A stretch of DNA of 64,000 bases from Flavobacterium frigoris (GTDB taxonomy: Bacteria; Bacteroidota; Bacteroidia; Flavobacteriales; Flavobacteriaceae). The stretch is from positions 51,284-115,283 of the forward strand of contig NZ_FOFZ01000011.1 in NCBI RefSeq assembly GCF_900111075.1. The letters are read 5' to 3'. Positions 19,659 through 29,218 of the stretch are shown in pieces (the stretch's first letter is position 1; the number at the start of each line of letters is the position of its first letter). Both the position numbers and the translations under genes were made by a program. The notes under the pieces were generated by a model. That model was not told where the DNA came from. It saw only the letters and a program-made list of their open reading frames with translations, and ran no database searches.

Positions 19659-22079
19659 ATGTTACACAACTGGATAAAAATATTTATATACCATCTCAAG
19701 CAAAACAAACTGTTTTCGTTTCTCAATGTTTTGGGATTGAGTATTGGGATTGCGGGATTGATTTTCGCTTTGTTATATTGGAATGATGAGCATTCTTATG
19801 ATCAATGGAACCCTGAAAAAGAACATGTTTATCAGGTGTTAGTTGATATAGGTGAGGGTCAAGTTTGGTCTGATTGTTCTTTATTTCTAAAACCTGTTTT
19901 AGATAAAGACACTAATGTAGAAAGCATTATGTATGCTGAGAGTTGGTATCAAAAGGATAAAATTATTTATAATGGAAAGAAAGAGTTTATAGATAAAATC
20001 ATCAATGTAGAGCATGATTTCTTTTCTTTTTTCCCTTTCAAAATTATCAAAGGAGATGCTATTTCAGCTTTAAAAGATGATTCCAGTATTGCTATTTCTG
20101 ATGATATAGCCAAAAGAGTTTTTGGAGATGAAAATCCAATCGGGAAACAAGTAAAATACTTAGACCACAGGTTTGTTGTGCGAGCCGTTTATCAAATTCC
20201 TGGGAATTCATCAATCGCACCAAATGCCGTAGTCAATAGAATGAAGGAATTGACGGCGACATATATGACAGCTCCTTTTGCTTTTAAATTATTAATAAAA
20301 GTCAAGGATCCATTAAAAATTGAGAATACAAGAAAGAGCCTAGAAAAGCTATATAATTATGATTTTATAATAAGAGTTGCAAAGGAGGCGGGCTTTACTC
20401 CTGAGGAAATGGCTAAGAAAATCGGTCATTTTACAGTTTTTATGGAACCTCTTTCAAAAGCAAGATTGCATTCTGTAGCGGATGGCTATCCTGAAGGTAG
20501 AGGTAATTATCAATTTTTGTTAATCATGATGAGTTTATCCATTTTGATTCTCATTTTATCCATTGTTAATTATATCAATTTGGCAACAGCCAATGCAATA
20601 AATCGAGCGAAAGAAGTTGGAGTCCGTAAAATTGTAGGTGCTTCTAAAGGCGACATTATAAGGCAATTTATTTTTGAAACTATTTTAATGAGCTTGTTTT
20701 CGATTTTACTAGCATTAGTAATTGTAGAACTAACTATGCCTCATTATAACAATTTTTTAGACAAAAATCTTGTACTTCTAGGAAATCAATTTTACCTGCA
20801 ATTAATTCTGATTTTTATAATTATAGTTTTGGTCGCAGGAATATTTCCAGCGATTTATGTATCCAATTTTGAAACTTTAAAAGTATTAAAAGGAAATTTT
20901 GGAAGAAGCAAAAACGGTGTAGGATTGCGTAATGGAATGCTTATTTTTCAATTTGCAGTTGCTACTTTTTTCATTATTGGTTCTTACATTGTATATCAAC
21001 AAGTTCAATACTTAAGCAATAAAGATCTTGGTTTTAAAGGAGACCAAGTGATTTCTGTACCATTACATTTTCCATCGTCAGATTATGAAGTAGAAAATGT
21101 TGGACAACATATTTACAATAAATACACCATTATAAAACAAGAATTAAGCAAAATTAAAGGAGTTAGACAAGCTTCAACTGGTCTTATGTCGTTTGATGGT
21201 TCAGACAATTCAATAACACCTGTTTTATATAACGACGAACTCTTTAAAGTAAAGAGCATAGCTTTAGACTTTGGGCTGTTTGAGATGTTAAATATAAAAA
21301 TAGCAAAAGGTAGAAATTTTGATAGAAAACTAGCTTCGGATACGATTAATTCAGTAATTATAAACGAAACTGCTCTAAAATTAATGAACATTAAAAATCC
21401 AATTGGTAAAGAAATTATAGTAGGAAATAAAAATTTGAAAATTATTGGTATTATTAAAGATTTTAATCTGTTAAGTCCTGAAGAAAAAGTCCCGCCAATT
21501 GTTTTTTATCATTTAAAAACGGTAGATATAGCTAGAAATATCGACAAAGTTTTCATAAAACTGGATTCAGATACAATGGAAAATACAATTGCAGATATAG
21601 AGCAATTTTGGACGGCTAATGTTGGTAATGAATATCCGTTTAAATATGATTTTGTCGACAAAGAATATGCCAGAACGTATGAAAGTTATGTTAAACAAAA
21701 AAACATCTTTTTATTGCTAAATGTAGTTGTTATTGGGATTGCTCTTTTTGGCTTATTTGCTTTGGCTTCTTACTCCATACAAAGGCGTATGAAAGAAATT
21801 GCGATTAGGAAAGCATTAGGCGCAGATACAAATATGTTGCTCAGAGAGCTGTCTAAGCAATACATTTGGTACTGTATGATCGGGTTTGTAATAGCGTTGT
21901 TTCCTGTTTATTATTTCTTGAATAAATGGTTAGAAAACTTCGCTTATCGAATAGACATTTCTATTTATCCGTTTATAATTGGTTTTCTGGCTTTAATGGT
22001 ACTCACTTTAATAGTTGTTTTGTCTAAAGCCTATCAAGCAACAAAAGTGGATGTTCTAAAATATTTAAAATACGAATAA
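19659..22079 (+). CDS. FtsX-like ABC permease, copy 1
   Basis: A full-length double-FtsX permease of about 806 residues with two periplasmic MacB-type domains. The frame is open from a GTG at 19617, but the ATG at 19659 is chosen because the product then begins MLHNWIKIFIYHLKQNK exactly like the adjacent copy. The N-terminal membrane segment contains VLGLSIGIAGLIFALLYW. A central four-helix FtsX core starts LSIVNYINLATANAINRAKE, and a C-terminal FtsX core ends near MKEIAIRKALGADTNMLLRELSKQY. The two permeases could pair as a heterodimer with the ATPase. Confidence 0.9.
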   Translation: MLHNWIKIFIYHLKQNKLFSFLNVLGLSIGIAGLIFALLYWNDEHSYDQWNPEKEHVYQVLVDIGEGQVWSDCSLFLKPVLDKDTNVESIMYAESWYQKDKIIYNGKKEFIDKIINVEHDFFSFFPFKIIKGDAISALKDDSSIAISDDIAKRVFGDENPIGKQVKYLDHRFVVRAVYQIPGNSSIAPNAVVNRMKELTATYMTAPFAFKLLIKVKDPLKIENTRKSLEKLYNYDFIIRVAKEAGFTPEEMAKKIGHFTVFMEPLSKARLHSVADGYPEGRGNYQFLLIMMSLSILILILSIVNYINLATANAINRAKEVGVRKIVGASKGDIIRQFIFETILMSLFSILLALVIVELTMPHYNNFLDKNLVLLGNQFYLQLILIFIIIVLVAGIFPAIYVSNFETLKVLKGNFGRSKNGVGLRNGMLIFQFAVATFFIIGSYIVYQQVQYLSNKDLGFKGDQVISVPLHFPSSDYEVENVGQHIYNKYTIIKQELSKIKGVRQASTGLMSFDGSDNSITPVLYNDELFKVKSIALDFGLFEMLNIKIAKGRNFDRKLASDTINSVIINETALKLMNIKNPIGKEIIVGNKNLKIIGIIKDFNLLSPEEKVPPIVFYHLKTVDIARNIDKVFIKLDSDTMENTIADIEQFWTANVGNEYPFKYDFVDKEYARTYESYVKQKNIFLLLNVVVIGIALFGLFALASYSIQRRMKEIAIRKALGADTNMLLRELSKQYIWYCMIGFVIALFPVYYFLNKWLENFAYRIDISIYPFIIGFLALMVLTLIVVLSKAYQATKVDVLKYLKYE

Positions 22080-22154
22080 TTAGCTTTTTAAAAACTGTAC
22101 TAGGCAACTTAGAAAGGCTTTTAAAGCCGATTAATTTTTTAAAACAAATAAACG

Positions 22155-24584
22155 ATGTTACACAACTGGATAAAAATATTTATTTACCACCTCAAGCAAA
22201 ACAAACTGTTTTCGTTTCTCAATGTTTTGGGATTGAGTATTGGTATTGCGGGATTAATTTTTGCAACCTTGTATTGGAATGATGAGCATTCTTATGACGC
22301 TTGGAACCCGAATAATGAGAATGTTTATCAGGTATTTAATCAAATGGGCCCGCAGAAAGTAGTGTGGGCATCTAACTCAGTTCCTTTTGGACTTACATGT
22401 AAGGCGACTATTCCAGAAATTGAATCGATCTGCTTTTTCCAGAAGAGTTATAGTGGAGGGCTTTTAAAATATCAGTCTAAAAAATTGATTATAAAAAAAG
22501 CAGTCATTTCTGATGAAGAGTTTTTTAATATTTTCCCTTTTCCTATTGTTAAAGGGGCAAAAACGGCTATTCTTAAAGAGAAAAATAGTGTCGCTATCTC
22601 TGAAGCAACTTCCAAATTGCTGTTTAAAGAGGAAGATCCTATTGGCAAATCAGTCAATTTTGAGAATGAATTTTATACTGTAAAAGCAGTTTATAAAATC
22701 CTAAAACCATCGGCGGTAGAACCTGATTATGTGTTTAATGGACTAATCAAGGAAAGAGACCTCGAGAGCTGGGGGGATTACAACTATGGATTGATGATTA
22801 AAGTTAAAAAAGAGATTTCCATTGCAGTTGTTTTAAAAAAAATGGAGCAGGTTGTTTTTGAGAATAGAACCCAGAAAAACGCTAAAGAAAGTGGTAAAAC
22901 TGTTGCTCAGTTTATTAAGGAAAATGGGGAGTCTAAGATTATTTTAGACCAACTAAAAACGGCGCGATTGCATGGTACAAAATCATCTATAGGAAGTAAT
23001 TTTCCAGAAGGACAGGGTAATTTACAGTTGGTTTATATTATGATGGGTTTGTCGATCTTGATATTGGTTTTGTCCATCGTTAATTATATTAATTTGGCAA
23101 CAGCCTCAGCTATAAAACGAGCAAAAGAAGTAGGGGTTAGAAAAGTTGTAGGGGCTAGTAAATCATCGATTATATTGCAATTTATCTTTGAGACGGCTAT
23201 TGTAGTTTGTTTTTCGGTTATTCTTGCATTAGCTATTGTAGAGCTTACATTGCCTTTTTATAATGATTTTTTGAATAAAGATTTAACTTTAAATGGGAGC
23301 GAGTTTTACTTACAAATCGTTTTAATTTTTATTCTAGTAATTATTTTTGCAGGGATATTTCCAGCAATTTATATATCAAAATTTGAAACTTTAAAGGTAC
23401 TTAAAGGGGATTTCTCTAGAAGTAAAAGCGGGATCTGGATGCGAAATTCAATGTTGGTCTTTCAATTTTCGATAGCTGCTTTTTTTATCATCGGAGCTTT
23501 GATAGTGTACCAACAGGTAAGTTATATGAGCGATAAAGACTTAGGTTTTAGTGGTGATCAGATTATTCGAATTAGGTTTAGATATGATGATTGGGAAACC
23601 AAATTAAAAAAGTATGAAACCACTAAGCAAGAGTTACTCAAAATATCGGGTGTCCAAGAAGTTTCAACATTCGAAGGGTCTTTCGGTGATGGTACTAATT
23701 CTACTTCTGGATTTACCCACAATGGTATTTTTGTTCAGGGACATAATGTGAATATGGATTTTGGTTTTCTCGATATGATGAAAATTAAGATTGTACAAGG
23801 AAGGGATTTATCGCCTGAATTTGCTTCAGATACCGTAAGCAATATGTTGATGAATGAAACTTGCGTCCGATTGTTGAATCTTAAGAAGCCAATAAATACA
23901 ATTATCACCTCGGGTTGGGCAAATGAGAATGGAGATCTGAAATTTAAAATTGTGGGTGTAGTTAAAGATTTTAACATTAGTGGTTTAAAAAACAAGATTC
24001 CTCCCATGATTTTTGTAAATCTAAAAACGTTAGGATGGAGTAATTTTAGCTTTGTTTATGTTAAGGTAACTCCTGATAATTTAAAGGGAACACTTTCGGA
24101 ATTAGAGACCTATTGGAACAAGAATATCAATCAAGATTATCCTTTTGAATACGAATTTATAGATAAAACGTTTGCCAAAACCTATCTAGAACAATTAAAA
24201 CAAAAAAACTTATTTTTCATTCTCAATTTGATTGTGATTGTGATCGCCATTTTTGGATTATTTGCTTTAGCCTCTTTTTCGATGGAACGAAGATTAAAAG
24301 AAATCGCCATTCGTAAAACCCTTGGCGCGGAAACCAATACCTTACTGAAAGAGCTGTCAAAACAATATGTATTCTTTTGTTTAGCTGGTTTTCTAATTGG
24401 GATATTTCCTGCCTATTTTCTATTGCAAAAGTGGCTTGAAGATTTTGCATTTCGCATCGATATTCCATTCTTTCCATTTGCTGTAGCGTTGGTGAGCTTG
24501 CTGTTTTTGACTTTAGTAATTGTTTTAGCGAAAGCGTACCAAGTAACTAAAATGGATATTTTAAAGTATTTAAAATACGAATAA
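22155..24584 (+). CDS. FtsX-like ABC permease, copy 2
   Basis: An 809-residue paralogue of the preceding permease, 75 bp downstream, with the same layout: N-terminal TM, MacB-type periplasmic domain, FtsX core, second periplasmic domain and C-terminal FtsX core (LKEIAIRKTLGAETNTLLKEL). The first ~37 codons are almost identical to copy 1 at DNA level, while the periplasmic domains have diverged strongly. This is consistent with duplication followed by specialisation of the substrate-facing parts. It is the last gene of the adaptor/ATPase/permease operon. Confidence 0.9.
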   Translation: MLHNWIKIFIYHLKQNKLFSFLNVLGLSIGIAGLIFATLYWNDEHSYDAWNPNNENVYQVFNQMGPQKVVWASNSVPFGLTCKATIPEIESICFFQKSYSGGLLKYQSKKLIIKKAVISDEEFFNIFPFPIVKGAKTAILKEKNSVAISEATSKLLFKEEDPIGKSVNFENEFYTVKAVYKILKPSAVEPDYVFNGLIKERDLESWGDYNYGLMIKVKKEISIAVVLKKMEQVVFENRTQKNAKESGKTVAQFIKENGESKIILDQLKTARLHGTKSSIGSNFPEGQGNLQLVYIMMGLSILILVLSIVNYINLATASAIKRAKEVGVRKVVGASKSSIILQFIFETAIVVCFSVILALAIVELTLPFYNDFLNKDLTLNGSEFYLQIVLIFILVIIFAGIFPAIYISKFETLKVLKGDFSRSKSGIWMRNSMLVFQFSIAAFFIIGALIVYQQVSYMSDKDLGFSGDQIIRIRFRYDDWETKLKKYETTKQELLKISGVQEVSTFEGSFGDGTNSTSGFTHNGIFVQGHNVNMDFGFLDMMKIKIVQGRDLSPEFASDTVSNMLMNETCVRLLNLKKPINTIITSGWANENGDLKFKIVGVVKDFNISGLKNKIPPMIFVNLKTLGWSNFSFVYVKVTPDNLKGTLSELETYWNKNINQDYPFEYEFIDKTFAKTYLEQLKQKNLFFILNLIVIVIAIFGLFALASFSMERRLKEIAIRKTLGAETNTLLKELSKQYVFFCLAGFLIGIFPAYFLLQKWLEDFAFRIDIPFFPFAVALVSLLFLTLVIVLAKAYQVTKMDILKYLKYE

Positions 24585-24607
24585 TTGGTTTTATAAAAGT
24601 GCTAATT

Positions 24608-24642
24608 AGACCCCTCAGCGATTCAAAGCTAGTCGGGTTTTT
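24608..24642 (+). terminator. Putative terminator after permease operon
   Basis: An imperfect hairpin with ACCC/GGGT outer and AGC/GCT inner pairs is followed by a run of seven T's, 24 bp after the second permease. The stem is interrupted, so confidence is moderate. Confidence 0.5.
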
Positions 24643-24794
24643 TTCTTGTCAAATTAGGACTTATCGCCCTATCAATAAATGCAATGCAAATACTTTAAAA
24701 TAAGAACTTTTCACCCTATCTTTACAATCTGAAATCAGTTTAAATAAACATAATGTTTCAACTGTAATTACCAATTGAAAACAGTACAATTATA

Positions 24795-25931
24795 ATGAAA
24801 TTAGATAGAAAAGAAATACTTAAAGCTTTAGAAACAATTACTATAGCGGGAGAAGGAAAGAATATGGTAGAAAGCGGAGCGGTTGCAAACGTAGTCACTT
24901 TTGGAGATGAGGTTGTTGTTGATTTAGTTTTGCACACACCAGCGATGCACATCAAGAAACGTGCAGAAGAAGATATTAAAAAAACGATACACGATTTAGT
25001 TTCGCCAGAAGCCAAAGTGAAAGTAAATACTAAAGTGGAAGCAGCTGTGGCTGAAAATCCAAATCAAATAAAAGGAAAAGCTATTCCTGGAATAAAAAAT
25101 ATAATCGCTGTTGCCTCTGGTAAAGGAGGTGTAGGTAAATCTACAGTTACTGCAAATCTAGCGGTAACATTAGCAAAAATGGGATTTAGTGTTGGTATTT
25201 TAGATGCTGATATCTACGGACCTTCCATGCCAATCATGTTTGATGTAGAAAATGAAAAACCAGTTTCTGTAGTTGTTGACGGTAAATCTAAAATGAAACC
25301 GGTAGAGAGCTACGAAGTAAAAATACTATCGATTGGTTTTTTCACTTCGCCAAGTCAAGCTGTAATTTGGAGAGGGCCAATGGCTTCCAAAGCGTTGAAT
25401 CAAATGATTTTTGATGCAGATTGGGGTGAATTAGATTTCATGCTAATTGATCTACCTCCAGGAACTGGCGATATTCATCTTTCAATCGTCCAGGCTTTGC
25501 CAATAACTGGAGTAGTAGTAGTAAGTACACCGCAAGCAGTAGCTTTGGCCGATGCCAAAAAAGGAGTTTCTATGTTCATGTCGGAGGCGATTAATGTTCC
25601 TGTTTTAGGGATAATCGAAAATATGGCGTATTTTACACCTGAAGAATTGCCTGACAACAAGTATTATCTTTTTGGGAAAGATGGAGCAAAAAACTTAGCT
25701 GAAGACTTGGGCGTTCCGTTCTTAGGCGGAATACCTATTGTACAATCGATCCGTGAAGCCGGAGATTACGGTCGTCCTGCAGCAATGCAAACTGCATCGG
25801 CAGTGGAGCATATTTTTGACGAAGTAACTCGCAATGTTGTGCAGGAAACAGTAAAACGAAATGAAAATTTACCTGCTTCAGAGGCTGTTAAGATTACCAC
25901 AATGGCAGGCTGCTCAGCCGTTAAAAAATAA
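24795..25931 (+). CDS. Mrp/ApbC family iron-sulfur carrier ATPase
   Basis: A 378-residue P-loop ATPase that helps assemble or deliver Fe-S clusters. An N-terminal MIP18/DUF59-like domain (about residues 1-95) precedes the deviant Walker A GKGGVGKST (residues 110-118) and the DLPPGTGD motif. The region that usually carries CPxC after ENMAYF reads TPEELPDNKYYLFG here. The only cysteine in the protein is in the C-terminal MAGCSAVKK. It is followed by NifU-like and ferredoxin genes, which supports an Fe-S role. Confidence 0.9.
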   Translation: MKLDRKEILKALETITIAGEGKNMVESGAVANVVTFGDEVVVDLVLHTPAMHIKKRAEEDIKKTIHDLVSPEAKVKVNTKVEAAVAENPNQIKGKAIPGIKNIIAVASGKGGVGKSTVTANLAVTLAKMGFSVGILDADIYGPSMPIMFDVENEKPVSVVVDGKSKMKPVESYEVKILSIGFFTSPSQAVIWRGPMASKALNQMIFDADWGELDFMLIDLPPGTGDIHLSIVQALPITGVVVVSTPQAVALADAKKGVSMFMSEAINVPVLGIIENMAYFTPEELPDNKYYLFGKDGAKNLAEDLGVPFLGGIPIVQSIREAGDYGRPAAMQTASAVEHIFDEVTRNVVQETVKRNENLPASEAVKITTMAGCSAVKK

Positions 25932-25976
25932 TATGAGATTAAATAGTTCGCTATGATAATCTTTAAATAAAATAAA

Positions 25977-26216
25977 ATGACAACAGAAGAATTAACAACA
26001 GAAGTTCAAAAAGCACTTGAGGAAATCAGACCTTTTTTGAATTCAGACGGTGGAGATATTACTTTAGTTTCCATCGAAGAAGGCAAGCATGTCAAAGTGA
26101 GATTGGAAGGCGCCTGCACTAGCTGTAGCGTGAATCAAATGACATTGAGAGCCGGAGTCGAAACGACTATTAAAAAGTTTGCTCCACAAATAGAAACTGT
26201 TGTGAACATCCTATAA
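25977..26216 (+). CDS. NifU-like Fe-S scaffold (C-terminal domain only)
   Basis: A 79-residue stand-alone NifU C-terminal domain, which can hold or pass on an Fe-S cluster. The expected motif GACTSCSVNQMTL carries the CxxC ligand pair. PFLNSDGGDITLVSIEEGK precedes it. It lies 45 bp after the Mrp gene and is probably co-transcribed with it. Confidence 0.93.
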   Translation: MTTEELTTEVQKALEEIRPFLNSDGGDITLVSIEEGKHVKVRLEGACTSCSVNQMTLRAGVETTIKKFAPQIETVVNIL

Positions 26217-26228
26217 ATTTCTTGGGCA

Positions 26229-26294
26229 TGACCGCGTTCATAAAAAAGGCTAATTTACTTTGTGGTGATAAGCCTTTTTTATGAACACGGTCGG
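26229..26294. terminator. Long imperfect hairpin after the NifU gene
   Basis: The arms GACCGCGTTCATAAAAAAGG and CCTTTTTTATGAACACGGTC (one mismatch) enclose about 26 nt. Shorter inner pairing AAAAAAGGCT / AGCCTTTTTT alone would make a terminator-like stem. The extended arms are longer than a normal terminator, so this may be a dispersed palindromic element serving as one. Confidence 0.65.
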
Positions 26295-26369
26295 GCTATT
26301 CGCGCTACTTCGGTAGCTAGCTACTATTCCTCATGCAAAACCGTTTAACTTACAACTAACTCATAATTA

Positions 26370-26687
26370 ATGGATGTATTAATAAAAATTAAAGATAGAG
26401 AAGGAGTAGTGCATGAATTGCAGGCTCCCACAGATATGGCCATGAATATCATGGAACTATGTAAAGCCTACGAACTTCCGGTAGAAGGAACTTGTGGCGG
26501 GATGGCAATGTGTGCTTCTTGTCAATGTTATGTGCTTAATGGTGTTCCATTGCCAGAAATGGGAGATGATGAAGAAGCGATGCTGTCAGAGGCATTTTAT
26601 GTCAAGCCAAATAGTCGATTGGGATGTCAAATTCCAATCACCGAAAGTTTAGAAGGGCTAGAATTAGAACTAGCTCCAGAAAATTAA
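26370..26687 (+). CDS. 2Fe-2S ferredoxin
   Basis: A 105-residue ferredoxin of the adrenodoxin/Isc type, an electron carrier often linked to Fe-S cluster assembly. The four cluster ligands are visible as C-x5-C-x2-C (GTCGGMAMCASCQC) and a later Cys in RLGCQIP. No signal peptide is present. It lies downstream of the Mrp and NifU-like genes but behind the long hairpin, so it may have its own promoter. Confidence 0.92.
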   Translation: MDVLIKIKDREGVVHELQAPTDMAMNIMELCKAYELPVEGTCGGMAMCASCQCYVLNGVPLPEMGDDEEAMLSEAFYVKPNSRLGCQIPITESLEGLELELAPEN

Positions 26688-26722
26688 AAAAAGCGTCACA
26701 ATTAAATGTGACGCTTTTTTTA
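26686..26722. terminator. Terminator after ferredoxin gene
   Basis: The stem AAAAGCGTCACA / TGTGACGCTTTT around ATTAAA is flanked by A-run and T-run. It is a strong rho-independent terminator starting directly at the ferredoxin stop. Confidence 0.9.
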
Positions 26723-26839
26723 GTTATTGTTATGTCCTTTGCTGAAATTAAGATGGTACCATTTATTTTTCATAACACGAAATAAAAGGCATTCAATAAT
26801 AATAGATAGACAAAATCAGTATATTAGATACAAAAAAGA

Positions 26840-27622
26840 TTAAACCATTTCGACTTTCATTGCAATGGTTTCTTCGATAGCATCCCAAAGACCAATTCTT
26901 TTTTCTAAAGCCACCACCGATATTTCTTCAACCTCAGTCCATTTTTGAGCATCGTCTCCACATAGTTCTGTTATCATTTGCATTGCCATCGGTCCATGCT
27001 CATCTGCATCTAATTCGATATGTCTTTCGAAATAATAAATCAATTTTCTTAAATCAGTATCTGGAAAGTTAGCTTGAAAATTCTTAAGAATTTCTGTAAA
27101 CATACTCGGAATTAAATCTTCTCTTCCAAAGGTAAAAGCGGCTGCGATTTCATGCGGTTTTCCTTGTTCAATAACACTAAAAGTGAAATCTAGAAACGCT
27201 TTTATCTTGGGGTGTAAATTACTGGTTTTTATAGCGACAAAGATATTTTGTAACGAATTAACCTCTGCAAGGAAACTTTCAATTTCAAGTGTGCTTGCGC
27301 CACAATCGTGCATGGCTTCGATGTACATTTCATAATGACTTTGTCTGCGACCATCAAGAGTCAAATCAGATTCTTCTGCTAGTACGATTTCGTTGATCAA
27401 ATACCTAGTTTCTGGATTTTTGGTAGCAAACCAAGGCGTGGTTGTACAGGTTAATTTAGATTGTAATGCTTTTAGTAAAGACATAAAATCCCATACAGCA
27501 AATACATGATTTTCTAGGAAAGACTGTAAGTCTTCTATCGTTTTTACTTTTTTGTATAAAGGGTGTTGCAAAAGAATTTTTTTCTGTGGTTCAATCGCGT
27601 TATTTATATGCTGAATGTTCAT
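26840..27622 (-). CDS. DUF3050 family protein (heme-oxygenase-like fold)
   Basis: A 260-residue soluble all-helical protein. The pattern YKKVKTIEDLQSFLENHVFAVWDFMSLLKALQ near the N-terminus, followed by NEIVLAEESD, ESFL and ERHIELDADEHGPMA, matches DUF3050. That family is related to the heme-oxygenase-like / TenA-like fold; the His/Glu residues in these helices may bind a metal. No reaction is established. It is transcribed in the same direction as the acyl-CoA dehydrogenase upstream but separated from it by a terminator. Confidence 0.8.
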   Translation of the reverse strand: MNIQHINNAIEPQKKILLQHPLYKKVKTIEDLQSFLENHVFAVWDFMSLLKALQSKLTCTTTPWFATKNPETRYLINEIVLAEESDLTLDGRRQSHYEMYIEAMHDCGASTLEIESFLAEVNSLQNIFVAIKTSNLHPKIKAFLDFTFSVIEQGKPHEIAAAFTFGREDLIPSMFTEILKNFQANFPDTDLRKLIYYFERHIELDADEHGPMAMQMITELCGDDAQKWTEVEEISVVALEKRIGLWDAIEETIAMKVEMV

Positions 27623-27646
27623 AGGTGGTATTTTGCTGTAAATATA

Positions 27647-27675
27647 AAAAAGCTTCTTGTTTCCAAGAAGCTTTT
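27647..27675 (-). terminator. Terminator after acyl-CoA dehydrogenase gene
   Basis: AAAAAGCTTCTTG / CAAGAAGCTTTTT form a 12-13 bp stem with a three to four base loop. On the minus strand it is followed by a short T-run and lies after the acyl-CoA dehydrogenase stop. Confidence 0.88.
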
Positions 27676-27713
27676 TCCATCATTTTTATAGATACTTTAA
27701 TAGTCGTTTACTA

Positions 27714-28892
27714 CTATTTAAAAGCAGGAATTCCTGTAATATCCATACCAGTAATTAATAAATGGATATCGTGTGTGCCTTCATACGTGATTACGGATTC
27801 TAAATTCATCATATGGCGCATGATAGAGTATTCACCACTTATTCCCATAGCTCCTAATATTTGTCTTGCCTCACGTGCAATATTAATTGCCATGTCGACA
27901 TTGTTTCTTTTGGCCATAGAAATCTGAGCGGTCGTTGCTCTTCCTTCATTTCTCAAAACACCTAATCTCCAAGTCAATAATTGTGCTTTGGTGATTTCGG
28001 TAATCATTTCGGCTAGTTTCTTTTGTTGTAATTGTGTTCCGGCAATCGGTTTGTCAAACTGAATTCGTTCTTTAGCATAGCGAAGTGCAGTGTCATAACA
28101 GTCCATAGCAGCACCAATAGCTCCCCAGGCAATACCGTAACGAGCTGAATCCAAGCAGCCAAGTGGTGCTCCTAATCCAGATTTGTTAGGTAGTAGGTTT
28201 TCTTTAGGTACTTTTACATTATCAAAGATCAATTCTCCTGTCGACGACGCACGAAGTGACCATTTGTTATGTGTTTCTGGAGTTGTAAAACCTTCCATTC
28301 CACGTTCTACAATAAGTCCGTGAATTCTTCCTTCTTCATTTTTTGCCCAAACAACTGCGATGTCTGCAAACGGCGCATTTGAAATCCACATTTTGGCACC
28401 GTTCAATAAATAATGGTCGCCCATATCTTTAAAGTTGGTAATCATACTTCCTGGATCAGAACCATGGCTAGGTTCAGTCAAACCAAAACAACCGATGAAT
28501 TCACCAGTAGCCAGTTTAGGAAGGTATTTCATTCTTTGTTCTTCGTTACCGTATTTCCAAATAGGATACATAACCAAAGAAGATTGTACAGAAGAAGTAG
28601 AACGTACTCCTGAATCACCACGTTCAATTTCTTGCATGATTAATCCGTAAGATATTTGGTCTAAACCAGCTCCACCATATTCCACGGGAATGTAAGGGCC
28701 AAAACCACCTATTTCACCCAAACCTTTAATGATTTGTTTTGGGAATTCTGCTCTTTGAGCATATTCTTCAATAATAGGAGATACTTCGCGTTTTACCCAA
28801 GCGCGAGCAGAATCACGAACTAATTTGTGTTCTTCATTTAGTAAATCGTCTAGGTTATAATAATCTGGAGATTGAAATAAGTCTGGTTTCAT
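27714..28892 (-). CDS. Acyl-CoA dehydrogenase, glutaryl-CoA dehydrogenase type
   Basis: A 392-residue FAD-dependent acyl-CoA dehydrogenase. CFGLTEPSHGSDPGSM and WISNAPFADIAVVWA are flavin-site motifs. The catalytic glutamate lies in the C-terminal SVITYEGTHDIHLLITG, where YEGTHDIH is the hallmark of the glutaryl-CoA dehydrogenase branch. It would oxidise and decarboxylate glutaryl-CoA to crotonyl-CoA in lysine/tryptophan breakdown; related substrates are possible. It stands alone between a terminator and a divergent intergenic region. Confidence 0.9.
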   Translation of the reverse strand: MKPDLFQSPDYYNLDDLLNEEHKLVRDSARAWVKREVSPIIEEYAQRAEFPKQIIKGLGEIGGFGPYIPVEYGGAGLDQISYGLIMQEIERGDSGVRSTSSVQSSLVMYPIWKYGNEEQRMKYLPKLATGEFIGCFGLTEPSHGSDPGSMITNFKDMGDHYLLNGAKMWISNAPFADIAVVWAKNEEGRIHGLIVERGMEGFTTPETHNKWSLRASSTGELIFDNVKVPKENLLPNKSGLGAPLGCLDSARYGIAWGAIGAAMDCYDTALRYAKERIQFDKPIAGTQLQQKKLAEMITEITKAQLLTWRLGVLRNEGRATTAQISMAKRNNVDMAINIAREARQILGAMGISGEYSIMRHMMNLESVITYEGTHDIHLLITGMDITGIPAFK

Positions 28893-29218
28893 ATGTCAGT
28901 TTTTATTGTTTGTAATGGCTTTGTGTAACTGCTATAGCTTTACGAGTTTTCCAACTAATTTTACTAGGAGCGTTTTTTATAATAGTCTGTTCTGCAAGTT
29001 ACACTATTCTTAAAGTAGGTAGTGTATTTTGCATTATTTTTAATTTTTATGCAACAAATTTACGCAAAGGAATATAACAAAACTACTTTGAAATGTTATA
29101 TTTAACCAATGCTCGACTTTTTATTTTGTATGTCGAGCGAAAACTCGGATGATTATTATCATTTGTTCCCCTATTAATTTTTACATTTGGGATTTAATTT
29201 TTTAAATCAAAAGTTACA
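28893..29218. other. Divergent intergenic region before the peptide island
   Basis: These 326 bp separate the minus-strand acyl-CoA dehydrogenase from the plus-strand TPR regulator. Visible elements: GCTCGAC / GTCGAGC (29111-29117 and 29132-29138), a 7-bp stem with a 14-nt loop; TACATTTG at 29182-29189, a good plus-strand -7 box but with TTTG only 16 bp upstream; and CAAATTTA at 29055-29062, a possible minus-strand -7 box. No gene is seen. Confidence 0.5.
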
